Shown here: in pieces, positions 1-8,833 of the stretch | Numbering within the stretch: the stretch's first letter is position 1 | Layout: each line of letters starts with the position of its first letter | DNA from: Roseateles chitinivorans | Lineage (GTDB): Bacteria; Pseudomonadota; Gammaproteobacteria; Burkholderiales; Burkholderiaceae_C | Reading direction: 5' to 3' | NCBI RefSeq assembly: GCF_002761755.1 | Contig: NZ_PEOG01000001.1 | Span: 1-50,983 of the forward strand | Length of the DNA stretch: 50,983 bases | Translations under genes and position numbers: made by a program | Notes under the pieces: generated by a model | Seen by the model: only the letters and a program-made list of their open reading frames with translations | Databases searched by the model: none | Told to the model about the DNA's origin: nothing

Positions 1-123
1 CTGGCGAGGGCCCGCCCGAGGGTGAGAGGTTTTCGCGACAACGCAGCAGACTCCAGGAATGAGCGAACGCGCATGCTAGCGGCTTTGCGGGCACCGTCCC
101 CCGCCGATGTGCCGGACGGTCGC

Positions 124-143
124 CGCCGCCGGTACCGGCGGCG
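124..143. repeat. Perfect 20-bp GC palindrome downstream of cyanophycinase
   Basis: A perfect inverted repeat centred on GGTACC at 131-136 lies 50-70 bases past the stop of the minus-strand cyanophycinase gene. It could fold into a transcript-end hairpin, but no T-run follows on the minus strand, so an intrinsic terminator is not shown. Bases 1-195 otherwise hold no gene I can support. Confidence 0.35.
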
Positions 144-195
144 CGGCGCCGAAGCACCGCCTTGGGGCAACGATGCCGGTGACGCGCGCGGCGTC

Positions 196-1647
196 TCACT
201 GCTGCTGGGGGCGCTCTCCGGCGGGTGGCTCCTCCGGCGTCGCGGTTTGCCGCGGGCGGCGGTCGCCGGGCCAGGGACCGAACAGCGGCTGCGGCATGCG
301 CACCGGCGTGACATCCAGGTAGAGATTGACCACGGTGTAGTCCTCGGGACCGAGCTCGTCGGTGCTCCAGCCGATGCTGCCGGGGCCCTTGTAGAGCCGG
401 AAGAGGAACCCGAGATCGGCCAGCGCATCGCCCGCCTTGGGCGCGGCCTCGAAGCTCAGGCCGCGGAACTCCGGCTGCACGCTGTCGATGAGGATGGACA
501 TCGCCGTCGAGATGGTGGAGTCGCCCAGCATGTCCGTGTAGAACTGCGGCAGCGTGTAGTAGGGCTTGTAGTCCGGCGCGCCGGGCTCCAGCCGCTGGCC
601 GCGCAGCTTCATCGCCGACGGCGTCACGCTTCGGGTGCGCAGGTTCATGCGGTCGCCGTGGTCGAGGTAGGTGAGCTTGGCGTTCTTCAGGTTGAAGACG
701 CCCAGCTGTCGGTCGGAGGACGCCTCGCCGAGGTCGACCAGCAGGGCGCCCTTGTGGCCCAGGATCTCGACCTCGTCGCCGCGGATCACGGCGGCGGAGT
801 TCTCGTCGACGCCGAGCCCGAGCTTGTAGCCCTTGGCCAGCATCAGCGGCACCATGCGGCCGAAGCGGCCGCGCTTGAGGAAGTGCTGGTCGACGAACAG
901 GTCGGGACCGACGAAGCCCAGCCCGCGGTCGATCTGCTTGCCCTCCTCCCATTGGCCCTTGAGGATGCTGACGACGCTGGGCGCGTCGCGGAACATGACG
1001 GTGCTCATCACGGCCGCGCCGGCGGAGGTGCCCGCGACCACGCCGCCGCGGCGATAGACCTCCCAGATGGCGTCCAGCATCGGCGTCGGGTGACCACCCG
1101 GATTGAGCACATCGACGATGCGCTCCTGCGAGCCGCCGGTGAAGAAGATGCCGCGGGCGTTGCGCACCTTGGCGATCAGCGCGGCGTCGCGCACCACCTT
1201 GTTCAGGTCGACCCACGAGAACTTCGGGGCGACGGGCAGCGCCTCGGCGACCGCGCCGCGGCGCTGCAACTGCTCGACCACCTGCTTGGCACTGGCCTCC
1301 GGATCCTCGGCCGCCGTGCCGAAGACGACGAAGCGCGCGCCGCGCCCGCCCGCCAGCGCGATCAGCCGGTTCCACACTTCGTCGTTGTCCGCCTTGAGCG
1401 CACCGCCGATCGCCATCGCGTGGCCTTTAATGGGGACATCGGCGCCAGGGCCAGGCGTTGCCTGGGCACTGGGCGCGGCGGGTGCGGAGGCCGCGGCAGG
1501 CGCGACGGCGGGCTTGGCGGCCGCCGGTCTGGCCGATGCCGGCGGTGCCGGCGTGGCGGGTGCGGCGGCCCGCGCCGCCATCGTGGCAACGGCCAGCATC
1601 AGGCCGAGGGCGCCGGCAGCGCGGAGCAGGGAACAGCGATCGAACAT
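196..1647 (-). CDS. Secreted cyanophycinase (peptidase S51 family)
   Basis: Predicted 483-residue serine exopeptidase that cuts cyanophycin (multi-L-arginyl-poly-aspartate) into beta-Asp-Arg dipeptides. The ATG at 1647 is chosen over a TTG two codons upstream because GTGAGG sits about 8 bases before it. Residues 1-29 form a signal peptide, followed by an Ala/Pro-rich linker to about residue 70. The catalytic domain shows FTGGSQ (169-174), the nucleophile elbow GTSAGA with Ser208, a later DQHF motif (His) and a GVDENSA motif (Glu), as expected of the S51 Ser-His-Glu set. No cyanophycin synthetase gene is present, so with the export signal this looks like a CphE-type enzyme attacking external polymer rather than storage turnover by CphB; that role is inference. 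It is divergent from a TonB-dependent receptor. Confidence 0.88.
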   Translation of the reverse strand: MFDRCSLLRAAGALGLMLAVATMAARAAAPATPAPPASARPAAAKPAVAPAAASAPAAPSAQATPGPGADVPIKGHAMAIGGALKADNDEVWNRLIALAGGRGARFVVFGTAAEDPEASAKQVVEQLQRRGAVAEALPVAPKFSWVDLNKVVRDAALIAKVRNARGIFFTGGSQERIVDVLNPGGHPTPMLDAIWEVYRRGGVVAGTSAGAAVMSTVMFRDAPSVVSILKGQWEEGKQIDRGLGFVGPDLFVDQHFLKRGRFGRMVPLMLAKGYKLGLGVDENSAAVIRGDEVEILGHKGALLVDLGEASSDRQLGVFNLKNAKLTYLDHGDRMNLRTRSVTPSAMKLRGQRLEPGAPDYKPYYTLPQFYTDMLGDSTISTAMSILIDSVQPEFRGLSFEAAPKAGDALADLGFLFRLYKGPGSIGWSTDELGPEDYTVVNLYLDVTPVRMPQPLFGPWPGDRRPRQTATPEEPPAGERPQQQ

Positions 1648-1701
1648 CGTCAAGGCCTCACGCCGCGGACCGGCGGCATCACGTAACCGGGAAGCCGCCC
1701 C

Positions 1702-1713
1702 GGGGGGGGGGGG
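1702..1713 (+). repeat. Twelve-base poly-G tract in divergent intergenic region
   Basis: An uninterrupted run of 12 G lies between the divergent cyanophycinase and TonB-receptor genes, 55 bases upstream of the cyanophycinase start and about 180 upstream of the receptor start. Tracts of this length slip in replication, so length variation could alter the spacing of promoter elements. It may equally be neutral. Confidence 0.9.
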
Positions 1714-1826
1714 CGGATCGACGAAGGGGGGAGCGCAGGAAGGGACGATAGCGTCGCGTCCCCACCAGCGGGTGACTGTTGGTCACACCGCAGTTGCTTC
1801 GTCGCGACTGTCGCGGGAGATCACCC

Positions 1827-1854
1827 TTGCCGGTGACGGGCCGGTCCCTAGACT
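1827..1854 (+). promoter_or_regulatory. Candidate sigma70 promoter of the TonB receptor gene
   Basis: TTGCCG (1827-1832), a 16-base spacer and TAGACT (1849-1854) lie about 40 bases upstream of the receptor ATG. The match to the -35/-10 consensus is moderate, and this is judged by eye. Confidence 0.35.
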
Positions 1855-1894
1855 GGCCCGTCAGAGCCACCCCAACGGCCTCAGGGAGCCCGCC

Positions 1895-4693
1895 ATGACC
1901 GTCCGTCCCCCCCGTGTCGCGATGCGCCCACCATGCCTGCCGCGCGCCTGCGCGGTCGCCGCGCTGAGCGCCCTGTGCGGCCTCGCGCAGGCGCAGGTCG
2001 ACGCGCCCGCCGCAGCCGCCTCCGCCCCGCCGCAGCAGTTGCAGCGGGTGCAGATCACCGGTTCCGCGATCAAGCGCATCGCCGACGAGGGGGCGCTGCC
2101 GGTGCAGGTGCTGACCCGCAACGACATCGTCAAGGCGGGCGTCACCACCGCGGCCGAGCTGATGGCGACCGTGTCTTCGCTCAGCAACAACCTCACCGAC
2201 GGCGTCAGCATCGGCACGGGCGGCTTCCGCGACCAGATGGGCTTCAACTCGGCCAACCTGCGCGGGCTGGGCACCTCGTCGACGCTGGTGCTGCTGAATG
2301 GCCGGCGCATGGCCAACTTCGCCTCGCCCGGCGACGACAACGGCGTCGACCTCAACAACATCCCGGCCGCGGCGATCGAGCGCGTCGAGGTGTTGCTCGA
2401 TGGCGCTTCCGCGATCTACGGCACCGACGCGATCGGCGGCGTCATCAACTTCATCACCCGCAAGGATTACCAGGGCGTGCAACTCGACGTCCTGGCGGGC
2501 AAGACCGGCGAAGGCGGCGCGGGCAAGCGCGCCGCGTCGATCGCCGCCGGCCACGGCGACCTGGCGCGCGACGGCTTCAACCTGATGGGCGTGCTGGACC
2601 TGCAGAAGACCGGCGCGCTGCGTACTTCCCAGCGCGACTTCATCTCCGACCTGCGCATCCCGGAACGACTGCCGCACCTGCTGTCCTCGGCCAGCTTCCC
2701 CGGCAACATCCGCCTGGGCCGCGACCAGTTCGACTACCTCGAGTCGCAAGGCTTCGCGATCAACGGCCGGCCGATCACCACGCGCACGATCAACCTGAGC
2801 GCCCCAACCTGCCAGCCGCCGCACTCGCTGTACCTGCCGGGCGGCATCGGCGGCGTGGACGGCTGCACCTACGACTACATGCGCGACCTGGAGCTCTATC
2901 CGAAGACGGACAAGGGCAGCTTCCTCGGCCGCGGGGTGCTCAAGCTCGGCGACCGCCACGAGGCCTTCATCGAGGCGGCCTACACCCGCAGCAAGAGCTG
3001 GTACGTCGGCACCAGCAACCGGATCGACGCGGACCTGGACGTTTCGATGATCCCGGCGCTGGCGGCGACCGGCCTGGGCGACGCACTGCCGGACGACCGG
3101 CTCATCACCGTGCGCACCCGCATGCTCGAGGCCGGCCCGCGCGCGAGCGAGCTCACCAGCACCGGCAGCCGCATCGTGGTCGGCATGACCGGCACGCTCG
3201 GCGCCTGGCACTACGACTGGGGCTACAACCACAGCGTCAACCGCGTGTCCGATCGCGACGTGCGCGGCTACCTGCCTAACACCGAGACGATGCAGGCCTT
3301 CGCGGATGGGCTGCTCAATCCCTTCGGTCCCTCGAGCGAAGCCGGGCTGGCCTTCCTGCGCGAGAACAACATCAACCAGGAAGTGCGCCGCGCCCGCGGC
3401 TCGATGGACAGCCTGGACGCCAAGTTCACCCGCAGCCTGGCCAAGCTGGGCGGCGGCGACCTCGCGATCGCGCTCGGTGGCGAACTGCGGCGCGAGAAGT
3501 CCTCGTCGGCGGCGAGCGACCTGCTGATCTCGGACGAGATCGTGGGCGACCCGACGCCGGGCGACGCGCAGTTCACCAACAATTCCCGCAAGGTGTGGGC
3601 CGCCTATGGCGAGCTGCTCGCACCCATCACCAAGGCGTGGGAGGTGCAGGTCGCGCTGCGCCACGACCACTACCAGAAGGTCGGCGCCACCACCAATCCG
3701 AAGATCAGCCTGCGCTACGCGCCGCTGGACAACCTGACCTTCCGCGCCTCGGCCGGGACCGGCTTCCGCGCGCCGTCGATGAACGACCTGTACCGCTCGG
3801 TGAAGACCGGCGAGACGGCCACGCTGCCCGACCCGGTGTGCATGCGCGAGAACGACAACGACCTGGGCTTCTGCGCCAACAACTGGGAGACGCGGACCTA
3901 CTCGAATGTCGATCTGAAGCCGGAGAAGTCCCGGCAGTTCTCGATCGGCCTGCTGGCGGATCCGACGCCGGCGTGGAGCTTCGGGCTGGACTACTGGCGC
4001 ATCGAGAAGCGCGACCTGATCAGCACGCTGGGCGACGACGTGATCCTCGCCAACCTCGACAAGTACGAGCCGCTCGTGCACCGCTACAACGAGGACGAAG
4101 GCATTCCGGGCTGCGACTACGACCCGGACGATTCCGAGATCTGTTTCATCGAGCTGCGCAAGGAGAACCGCGGCAAGCAGAAGGCCTCCGGACTGGACGT
4201 CACGCTGCAATACCGCTCACCCACGACCGCGCTGGGGCGTTTCGGCGTCAAGCTGGTGGGGACCTGGACGTTGAGTTCGAAGAAGCAGACGGGGGACGGC
4301 GATCCCTACATCAGCAACCTTGGACGCTTCGTCACCGACGGTGTCGTGCAACGCTGGCGGCATCGCGTCAACTTCGACTGGTCGCGCGGGCCGTGGAGCA
4401 TCAACCTCGCGAACTCGTTCTACAGCGGCTACGACGACCAGAACTCGGCGATCGACACGAACACCGGCTTGATCGTCGGGAAGAACAAGGTCAAGGCGTA
4501 CTCGCTGTGGGACCTCTCGGGCGGCTGGGAGGCCACGAGCGCCCTCACCCTCCGAGCGGGAGTCAAGAACCTGTTCAATACGGCGCCGCCGTTCTCGAAT
4601 CAGGCTTACTTCTTCATTTCGGGCTATGACCCGAGCTATACGGATCCGCGGGGGAGGTTCTTCTACCTGTCGGCGTCGTATCAGTTCAGGTGA
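1895..4693 (+). CDS. TonB-dependent outer membrane receptor
   Basis: Predicted 932-residue beta-barrel receptor for TonB/ExbBD-driven uptake. ATG 1895 is preceded by CAGGGAG. The N-terminus is a signal peptide ending near AQAQ (about residue 34). A TonB-box-like stretch (QRVQITGS) and the plug domain follow, with hallmarks NLRGLGTSSTLVLLNGRR and IERVEVLLDGASAIYGTDAIGGVINFIT. The barrel occupies the rest and ends in an aromatic beta strand (SASYQFR). It has no N-terminal secretin/STN domain, so it is not a transducer coupled to a sigma factor. The substrate is not evident from sequence; the divergent secreted cyanophycinase makes peptide products a possible cargo, but that rests only on position. 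The reading frame stays open far upstream of the chosen start, an effect of high GC. Confidence 0.9.
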   Translation: MTVRPPRVAMRPPCLPRACAVAALSALCGLAQAQVDAPAAAASAPPQQLQRVQITGSAIKRIADEGALPVQVLTRNDIVKAGVTTAAELMATVSSLSNNLTDGVSIGTGGFRDQMGFNSANLRGLGTSSTLVLLNGRRMANFASPGDDNGVDLNNIPAAAIERVEVLLDGASAIYGTDAIGGVINFITRKDYQGVQLDVLAGKTGEGGAGKRAASIAAGHGDLARDGFNLMGVLDLQKTGALRTSQRDFISDLRIPERLPHLLSSASFPGNIRLGRDQFDYLESQGFAINGRPITTRTINLSAPTCQPPHSLYLPGGIGGVDGCTYDYMRDLELYPKTDKGSFLGRGVLKLGDRHEAFIEAAYTRSKSWYVGTSNRIDADLDVSMIPALAATGLGDALPDDRLITVRTRMLEAGPRASELTSTGSRIVVGMTGTLGAWHYDWGYNHSVNRVSDRDVRGYLPNTETMQAFADGLLNPFGPSSEAGLAFLRENNINQEVRRARGSMDSLDAKFTRSLAKLGGGDLAIALGGELRREKSSSAASDLLISDEIVGDPTPGDAQFTNNSRKVWAAYGELLAPITKAWEVQVALRHDHYQKVGATTNPKISLRYAPLDNLTFRASAGTGFRAPSMNDLYRSVKTGETATLPDPVCMRENDNDLGFCANNWETRTYSNVDLKPEKSRQFSIGLLADPTPAWSFGLDYWRIEKRDLISTLGDDVILANLDKYEPLVHRYNEDEGIPGCDYDPDDSEICFIELRKENRGKQKASGLDVTLQYRSPTTALGRFGVKLVGTWTLSSKKQTGDGDPYISNLGRFVTDGVVQRWRHRVNFDWSRGPWSINLANSFYSGYDDQNSAIDTNTGLIVGKNKVKAYSLWDLSGGWEATSALTLRAGVKNLFNTAPPFSNQAYFFISGYDPSYTDPRGRFFYLSASYQFR

Positions 4694-4918
4694 GGAGCGC
4701 TGGACCGGGCGCGCCCCTTGCCGGTGTTCCGGCTCCATGCATTCGGGTCCCCTCGTCGTGCTCAAGCAGATCTTTCAAGGTCGTCATGGCCGTCCGGAAA
4801 GCCGAATGGCAGCGTTTACAGTGGCCATTTACCGGTCCAGCCAAAGGAAGCGCTCGCGCCCGATCGCGAGTGATGAGATGGCGGGCAGTGGTCCGGGCCG
4901 CTTTCGGGAGGGTCATCC

Positions 4919-6436
4919 GTGCAAGGATCTACAAATGCCAGCAGTCGAGACGAGCCGCCCTTGCCCTTGTTAGCGACTGGCGTCGCGGGACTGGACGATG
5001 TCCTGGGCGGTGGTCTCGCGCCCAACCGGCTCTATTTGCTGGAGGGGACGCCGGGTGCGGGCAAGACGACGATCGCGCTCCAGTTTCTGCGCAGCGGCGT
5101 GGCTCACGGCGAGTCGGTGCTGTACGTCACCTTGTCGGAATCGCTTGGCGAACTCGGCGGCGTCGCCCGCTCGCACGGCTGGGACCTGACGGGCATCCAG
5201 GTGCGGGAGCTGCTGCCCTCGGAAGAAGCACTCGATCCGGACGAGCAATCGACGGTGTTCCACCCCTCCGAACTGGAGCTGGGCCAGACGACGCTGAAGG
5301 TCCTGGCCGATGTCGATACGCTCAAGCCCACCCGCGTCGTCTTCGACTCGCTGTCGGAGCTTCGATTGCTCGCGGGCACTTCCTTGCGCTATCGGCGCCA
5401 GATCCTGGCGCTGAAGCAGTTCTTCGCCGGCCGCCAGTGCACCGTGCTGCTGCTCGATGACATGACGGCGTCCGAGCACGACCTGCAGGTGCAGAGCATC
5501 GCGCACGCGGTGCTCCGGCTGGAGCAGACCAATTCCGACTACGGCGCCACGCGACGGCGGCTCATCGTCACCAAATACCGCGGGCAGTCCTATCGCGATG
5601 GTTTCCACGACTACAAGATCGTGCGAGGTGGCCTTCAAGTGTTCCCGCGGCTAGTAGCCGCCGAGCACAACCCCTCCCTCCAGCAGGTCAAGGTGTCGAG
5701 CGGGCTGCCTGCGCTGGACCAGTTGCTGGGCGGCGGCATCGAGCGCGGCACAAGCACACTGATCGTGGGTGCGCCTGGCACCGGGAAGTCGAGTCTTGCG
5801 GCGCAGTTCGCTGTCGCCGCGGCCCGCCGCGGTGAACACGCGGCGCTGTTCGTTTTCGACGAGAGCATCGCAACGCTGAGGACGCGCTGCCGCGGCTTGG
5901 GGATGGAGCTCGGGCCGCACCTGGACAGCGGGATGTTGACGGTGCGCCAGATCGACCCTGCCGAGCTGTCGCCCGGCGAGTTCGTGCACGAGCTCCGGGA
6001 GGCGGTAACCGCACGCGGCGCGTCGGTGATCGTGATTGACAGCCTCAACGGCTATCTCAACGCGATGCCGGACGAACGGTTCCTCATCGTCCAGCTTCAC
6101 GAACTGCTGACCTATCTGGGGCAGGCAGGCGTCGTGACGCTGCTCGTCGGCGCGCATCAGGCCCTGATCGGCGCTCAGATGCAAGCGCCAGTTGACGCCA
6201 GCTACTTGGCCGATGTGGTGGTGCTTCTGCGCTACTACGAGCTGAACGGCGAGGTGCAGCAGGCGATCTCCGTGGTCAAGAAGCGCGGGGGCGCCCATGA
6301 GAGAACGATCCGTTCGTTCACGCTGTCGGAGACAGGCGTGCACATTGGCGAGCCCCTGAGCAACTTCCGCGGCGTGCTGACCGGCGTTCCCATTCCGTTG
6401 GACGAAAACTCTGCGCCGGAGCGAGCACCGCGTTGA
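4919..6436 (+). CDS. KaiC-like double-domain RecA-family ATPase
   Basis: Predicted 505-residue cytoplasmic ATPase made of two tandem KaiC/RecA domains, the size and layout of cyanobacterial KaiC. Domain 1 (about 15-245) has Walker A GTPGAGKT (43-50) and Walker B VVFDS (140-144). Domain 2 (about 255-485) has GAPGTGKS (284-291) and VIVIDS (370-375). Acidic residues after TLSES (71-75) and FDES (313-316) lie where KaiC keeps catalytic glutamates. The region corresponding to the KaiC Ser431/Thr432 phosphosites reads DASYLAD (427-433), keeping a Ser but replacing Thr by Tyr. The start is GTG. No kaiA or kaiB is in view. The gene is translationally coupled to the histidine kinase that follows, so it probably acts as a switch on phosphosignalling rather than a clock. 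The family call is firm; the role is inference. Confidence 0.88.
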   Translation: MQGSTNASSRDEPPLPLLATGVAGLDDVLGGGLAPNRLYLLEGTPGAGKTTIALQFLRSGVAHGESVLYVTLSESLGELGGVARSHGWDLTGIQVRELLPSEEALDPDEQSTVFHPSELELGQTTLKVLADVDTLKPTRVVFDSLSELRLLAGTSLRYRRQILALKQFFAGRQCTVLLLDDMTASEHDLQVQSIAHAVLRLEQTNSDYGATRRRLIVTKYRGQSYRDGFHDYKIVRGGLQVFPRLVAAEHNPSLQQVKVSSGLPALDQLLGGGIERGTSTLIVGAPGTGKSSLAAQFAVAAARRGEHAALFVFDESIATLRTRCRGLGMELGPHLDSGMLTVRQIDPAELSPGEFVHELREAVTARGASVIVIDSLNGYLNAMPDERFLIVQLHELLTYLGQAGVVTLLVGAHQALIGAQMQAPVDASYLADVVVLLRYYELNGEVQQAISVVKKRGGAHERTIRSFTLSETGVHIGEPLSNFRGVLTGVPIPLDENSAPERAPR

Positions 6437-7986
6437 ACGACGAACAGCGCATCCTGCTGCGTATGGCCACAGCCAAGGACACCGCCATGACAGCGGACGT
6501 CCTCGCCCGGGCCCGGCTCGAGGTGCTCCCGTGCGCCGACATGACCGGACTCGTGCGCGCATTCGAGGGTGGCGCGGCGGCGATGGTGGTCTGTGAGGAA
6601 GCTCTGGTCGATGCGGACCTGCCGCTGCTGACGGATGCGCTGGCTGGACAGCCGACCTGGTCGGACCTGCCGATCCTGGTGCTCGGACGCCACGGTGCCG
6701 CGTCCGCGGCACTGAGACGCGCCGTCCACGGCCTGCCGAACCACACGGTACTGGAGAAGCCCATCCGGGTCGCCACGCTGGTCAGCGCCGTGAGCTCGAT
6801 GCTGAGGGCGCGGCAGCGCCAGTACCAGGTCCGCGACCTGTTCGAGGACCTGCGCGGGACCGATCAGCGCCGGTCCGAATTCCTGGCGACGCTCGCACAC
6901 GAACTGCGCAACCCGCTGGCACCGATCCGCACGTCGTTGGCGCTGCTGTCGAGCGGTCGGCTTGACACCGCGGCCGAAGCCCGCCTGCATCGGATCACCA
7001 CGCGCCAGGTCGACCACATGGTGCGGCTCGTCGACGACCTGTTGGAGGTCTCGCGTGTCAGCCGCGGCAAGGTCCAAATCGAGGGACTGCCGGTGCGCCT
7101 GGGCAGCGTCGTCGGCGAAGCCGTCGAACTCTGCCGTCCCATGATCGCCGCAGCGGGACACAAGTTGACGATCGATGTGGAAGGCCCGGGCCCGCTGGTG
7201 CGTGGTGACGCGGTCAGGCTGGTGCAGGTCTTCTCCAACCTCCTCAACAACGCGGCGAAGTACACGCCGCCTCACGGGCAGCTCGGCATTCGCGTCCGTG
7301 AATCGGAGGGAATGGCGGTCGTCGAGGTTCGTGACAACGGCATCGGGCTCTCGCCAGGGATGCTGGACGCGATCTTCGACATCTTTGTCCAGGAGGACGA
7401 CGGATCGAAGCTGGCGCAGGGCGGTCTTGGCATCGGCCTGACATTGGTGCGTAGCCTGATCGAGTTGCATGGCGGGAGCGTCACCGCCAGCAGCGAGGGG
7501 CGCGGGCATGGAGCGCTGTTCACCGTTCGCCTCCCCCTTCTGTCGACCGGGTCGGCGGGACACGATGCAGCACCGCCTCATCCTTCAGCCAGCGAAGCGC
7601 AGCTGGCGCTGAACGTGCTATTGGTGGACGACAACCGGGATGCGGCTGACAGTCTCGGCATGCTGCTGGAAGCGGCTGGAGCCCGCACCACGGTGGCTTA
7701 CAGCGGTGCCCAAGCGCTCGAGCTGTCGCAGGGCCAGTCCATCGATGTGGCGATTCTGGACATCGGCATGCCCGAAATGGATGGCTGCCAGCTGGCCCAG
7801 CGCCTCCGCGAGCGCCCAGACGCCTCGCGTTTGACCTTGATCGCGCTGACCGGCTGGGGACAGGAACGCGACCGGCAACGGCTGGCGACGGCCGGGTTTC
7901 AGCACCATCTACTCAAGCCGGTCAAGATCGAGGAACTGCTCCGCTTGCTTCAGGGTGTTCCCAGCGAAATTGCTCCCAGGGGGTAA
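6433..7986 (+). CDS. Hybrid sensor histidine kinase with pseudo-receiver and C-terminal receiver
   Basis: Predicted 517-residue cytoplasmic kinase whose TTG start overlaps the TGA stop of the KaiC-like gene, implying coupled translation. Residues 1-120 resemble a degenerate receiver: Lys109 (LEKP) is kept, but Glu/Glu (55-56) stands where the phospho-acceptor Asp would be. The HisKA H-box has His156 in LAHELRNP. The HATPase domain shows the N-box (LLNNAAKYTPP, 270-280), G1 (DNGIGL, 301-306) and G2 (GLGIGL, 331-336). A C-terminal receiver (393-510) has Asp399/Asp400, phospho-acceptor Asp443 and Lys496. There are no membrane segments, so the stimulus is internal; the KaiC-like neighbour is the obvious candidate input. 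The output partner is not in the window. Confidence 0.9.
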   Translation: MNDEQRILLRMATAKDTAMTADVLARARLEVLPCADMTGLVRAFEGGAAAMVVCEEALVDADLPLLTDALAGQPTWSDLPILVLGRHGAASAALRRAVHGLPNHTVLEKPIRVATLVSAVSSMLRARQRQYQVRDLFEDLRGTDQRRSEFLATLAHELRNPLAPIRTSLALLSSGRLDTAAEARLHRITTRQVDHMVRLVDDLLEVSRVSRGKVQIEGLPVRLGSVVGEAVELCRPMIAAAGHKLTIDVEGPGPLVRGDAVRLVQVFSNLLNNAAKYTPPHGQLGIRVRESEGMAVVEVRDNGIGLSPGMLDAIFDIFVQEDDGSKLAQGGLGIGLTLVRSLIELHGGSVTASSEGRGHGALFTVRLPLLSTGSAGHDAAPPHPSASEAQLALNVLLVDDNRDAADSLGMLLEAAGARTTVAYSGAQALELSQGQSIDVAILDIGMPEMDGCQLAQRLRERPDASRLTLIALTGWGQERDRQRLATAGFQHHLLKPVKIEELLRLLQGVPSEIAPRG

Positions 7987-8108
7987 GTCGGCGTGGGGCC
8001 GGGAAGCATCGGCAGGTCGGTGGCGTCCTGGGACGGGTGGTGGGAGCGAGTACCGCTTAAGACTTGGACCGGGAGGGAATCGGTCAGGCCTAAAGTCGTG
8101 GCCGCATT

Positions 8109-8128
8109 GCAGCGATAGCGGACATCGG
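8109..8128 (-). repeat. Dispersed short repeat, copy a
   Basis: Read on the minus strand this is GATGTCCGCTATCGCTGC, one of at least eight related copies between 8.1 and 17.1 kb. It lies about 85 bases upstream of the Cys-rich mini-protein gene at 8213. The surrounding bases 7987-8212 contain no gene I can support. Confidence 0.6.
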
Positions 8129-8212
8129 CCTTGGCACCTCGACCGGCTGCTGCGGCTAATGCCGATCTTCACAGCGCATATGACTGACCACTTCGCAAGG
8201 AACCATCCAGCA

Positions 8213-8407
8213 ATGAACTGCCAGGTTTGCGGTCGCACCTTGGGCCAAAAGGACGACCCGTTGTCCGTCGACTGCGGAGGTGACTGTTGGGGCTGCATCG
8301 GCGAGATTGAGGCCGCCCAAGGCTGGGAGCCATCCTTGGAGAAGGTACGCGAAGAATTCGCATTAGGTCTTCGGCCAAGCTGGACGGACCCGAGCAGTTG
8401 CTGCTGA
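8213..8407 (+). CDS. Small Cys-rich (zinc-ribbon-like) protein
   Basis: Predicted 64-residue soluble protein. ATG 8213 is preceded by AAGGAA at a spacing of 10, better than the ATG at 8180, which has no ribosome site. Residues 1-35 carry CQVCG, then DCGGDCWGC with a GEIEA tail: five closely set cysteines that could bind zinc. I recognise the DPLSVDCGGDCWGCIGEIEA signature as a small conserved hypothetical family of proteobacteria; its function is unknown. It stands alone, with dispersed-repeat copies on both sides (8109 and 8451). Confidence 0.7.
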   Translation: MNCQVCGRTLGQKDDPLSVDCGGDCWGCIGEIEAAQGWEPSLEKVREEFALGLRPSWTDPSSCC

Positions 8408-8450
8408 GGAAGACTGACGCGCCCGCACGCACATTTGCTTTCAGCCTATA

Positions 8451-8468
8451 GCGATAGCGGTCGTTAGG
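8451..8468 (-). repeat. Dispersed short repeat, copy b
   Basis: Minus strand reads ACGACCGCTATCGCTATAGG, a diverged copy of the family with consensus (G/C)ATGTCCGCTTCCGCTGC. It lies between the Cys-rich mini-protein and a possible gene remnant. Confidence 0.4.
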
Positions 8469-8735
8469 TTGACCAGTCGTCAAAGAACACGCACCCGGTT
8501 CTCTTGAAGTTCGTCCGGCCGTCGTCTGCTTGGAAGAGCGAATCCGCGTCTTCCATCCGGAACGGAAGAAGCGCATCAGCTTGCCTGGCGATAAGAGCCG
8601 AGCCGTTGCACAAGAGACCGTCGATTGAAGACCCGTCACGGAGTCGGCGCGGCACTGGGCAGCGCCATTCGCCAATTCCTCAAGGGCGGTCGCCTGCTGC
8701 GCCAAACCCGGAGGCTGTGGGTAGCGGTAGCTCAT
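8464..8735 (-). pseudogene. Possible remnant of a small gene
   Basis: Two overlapping minus-strand frames look as if they could be one broken gene: an ATG at 8735 giving MSYRYPQPPGLAQQATALEE, and a second frame ending at 8464 with a non-random C-terminus (DGRTNFKRTGCVFFDDWST). I do not recognise the family and there is no convincing ribosome site. The 8408-8833 gap otherwise holds only repeat copy b. This is a weak call. Confidence 0.25.
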
Positions 8736-8833
8736 AAGTGCCTAGAACTCATGGGGCGGCCCGACAATTGCCATGCCAACTGTCCTCATCAGTCGCACGT
8801 CAGCAGCGTGAACCCCACGGTCGCATCGCAAAT

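Noticed and set aside
1103..1894. Upstream extension of the TonB receptor frame
   Set aside because: It overlaps the cyanophycinase gene antisense; the signal peptide and ribosome site place the start at 1895.
5635..6712. Long minus-strand frames over the KaiC-like and kinase genes
   Set aside because: Antisense shadows of strongly conserved plus-strand domains.
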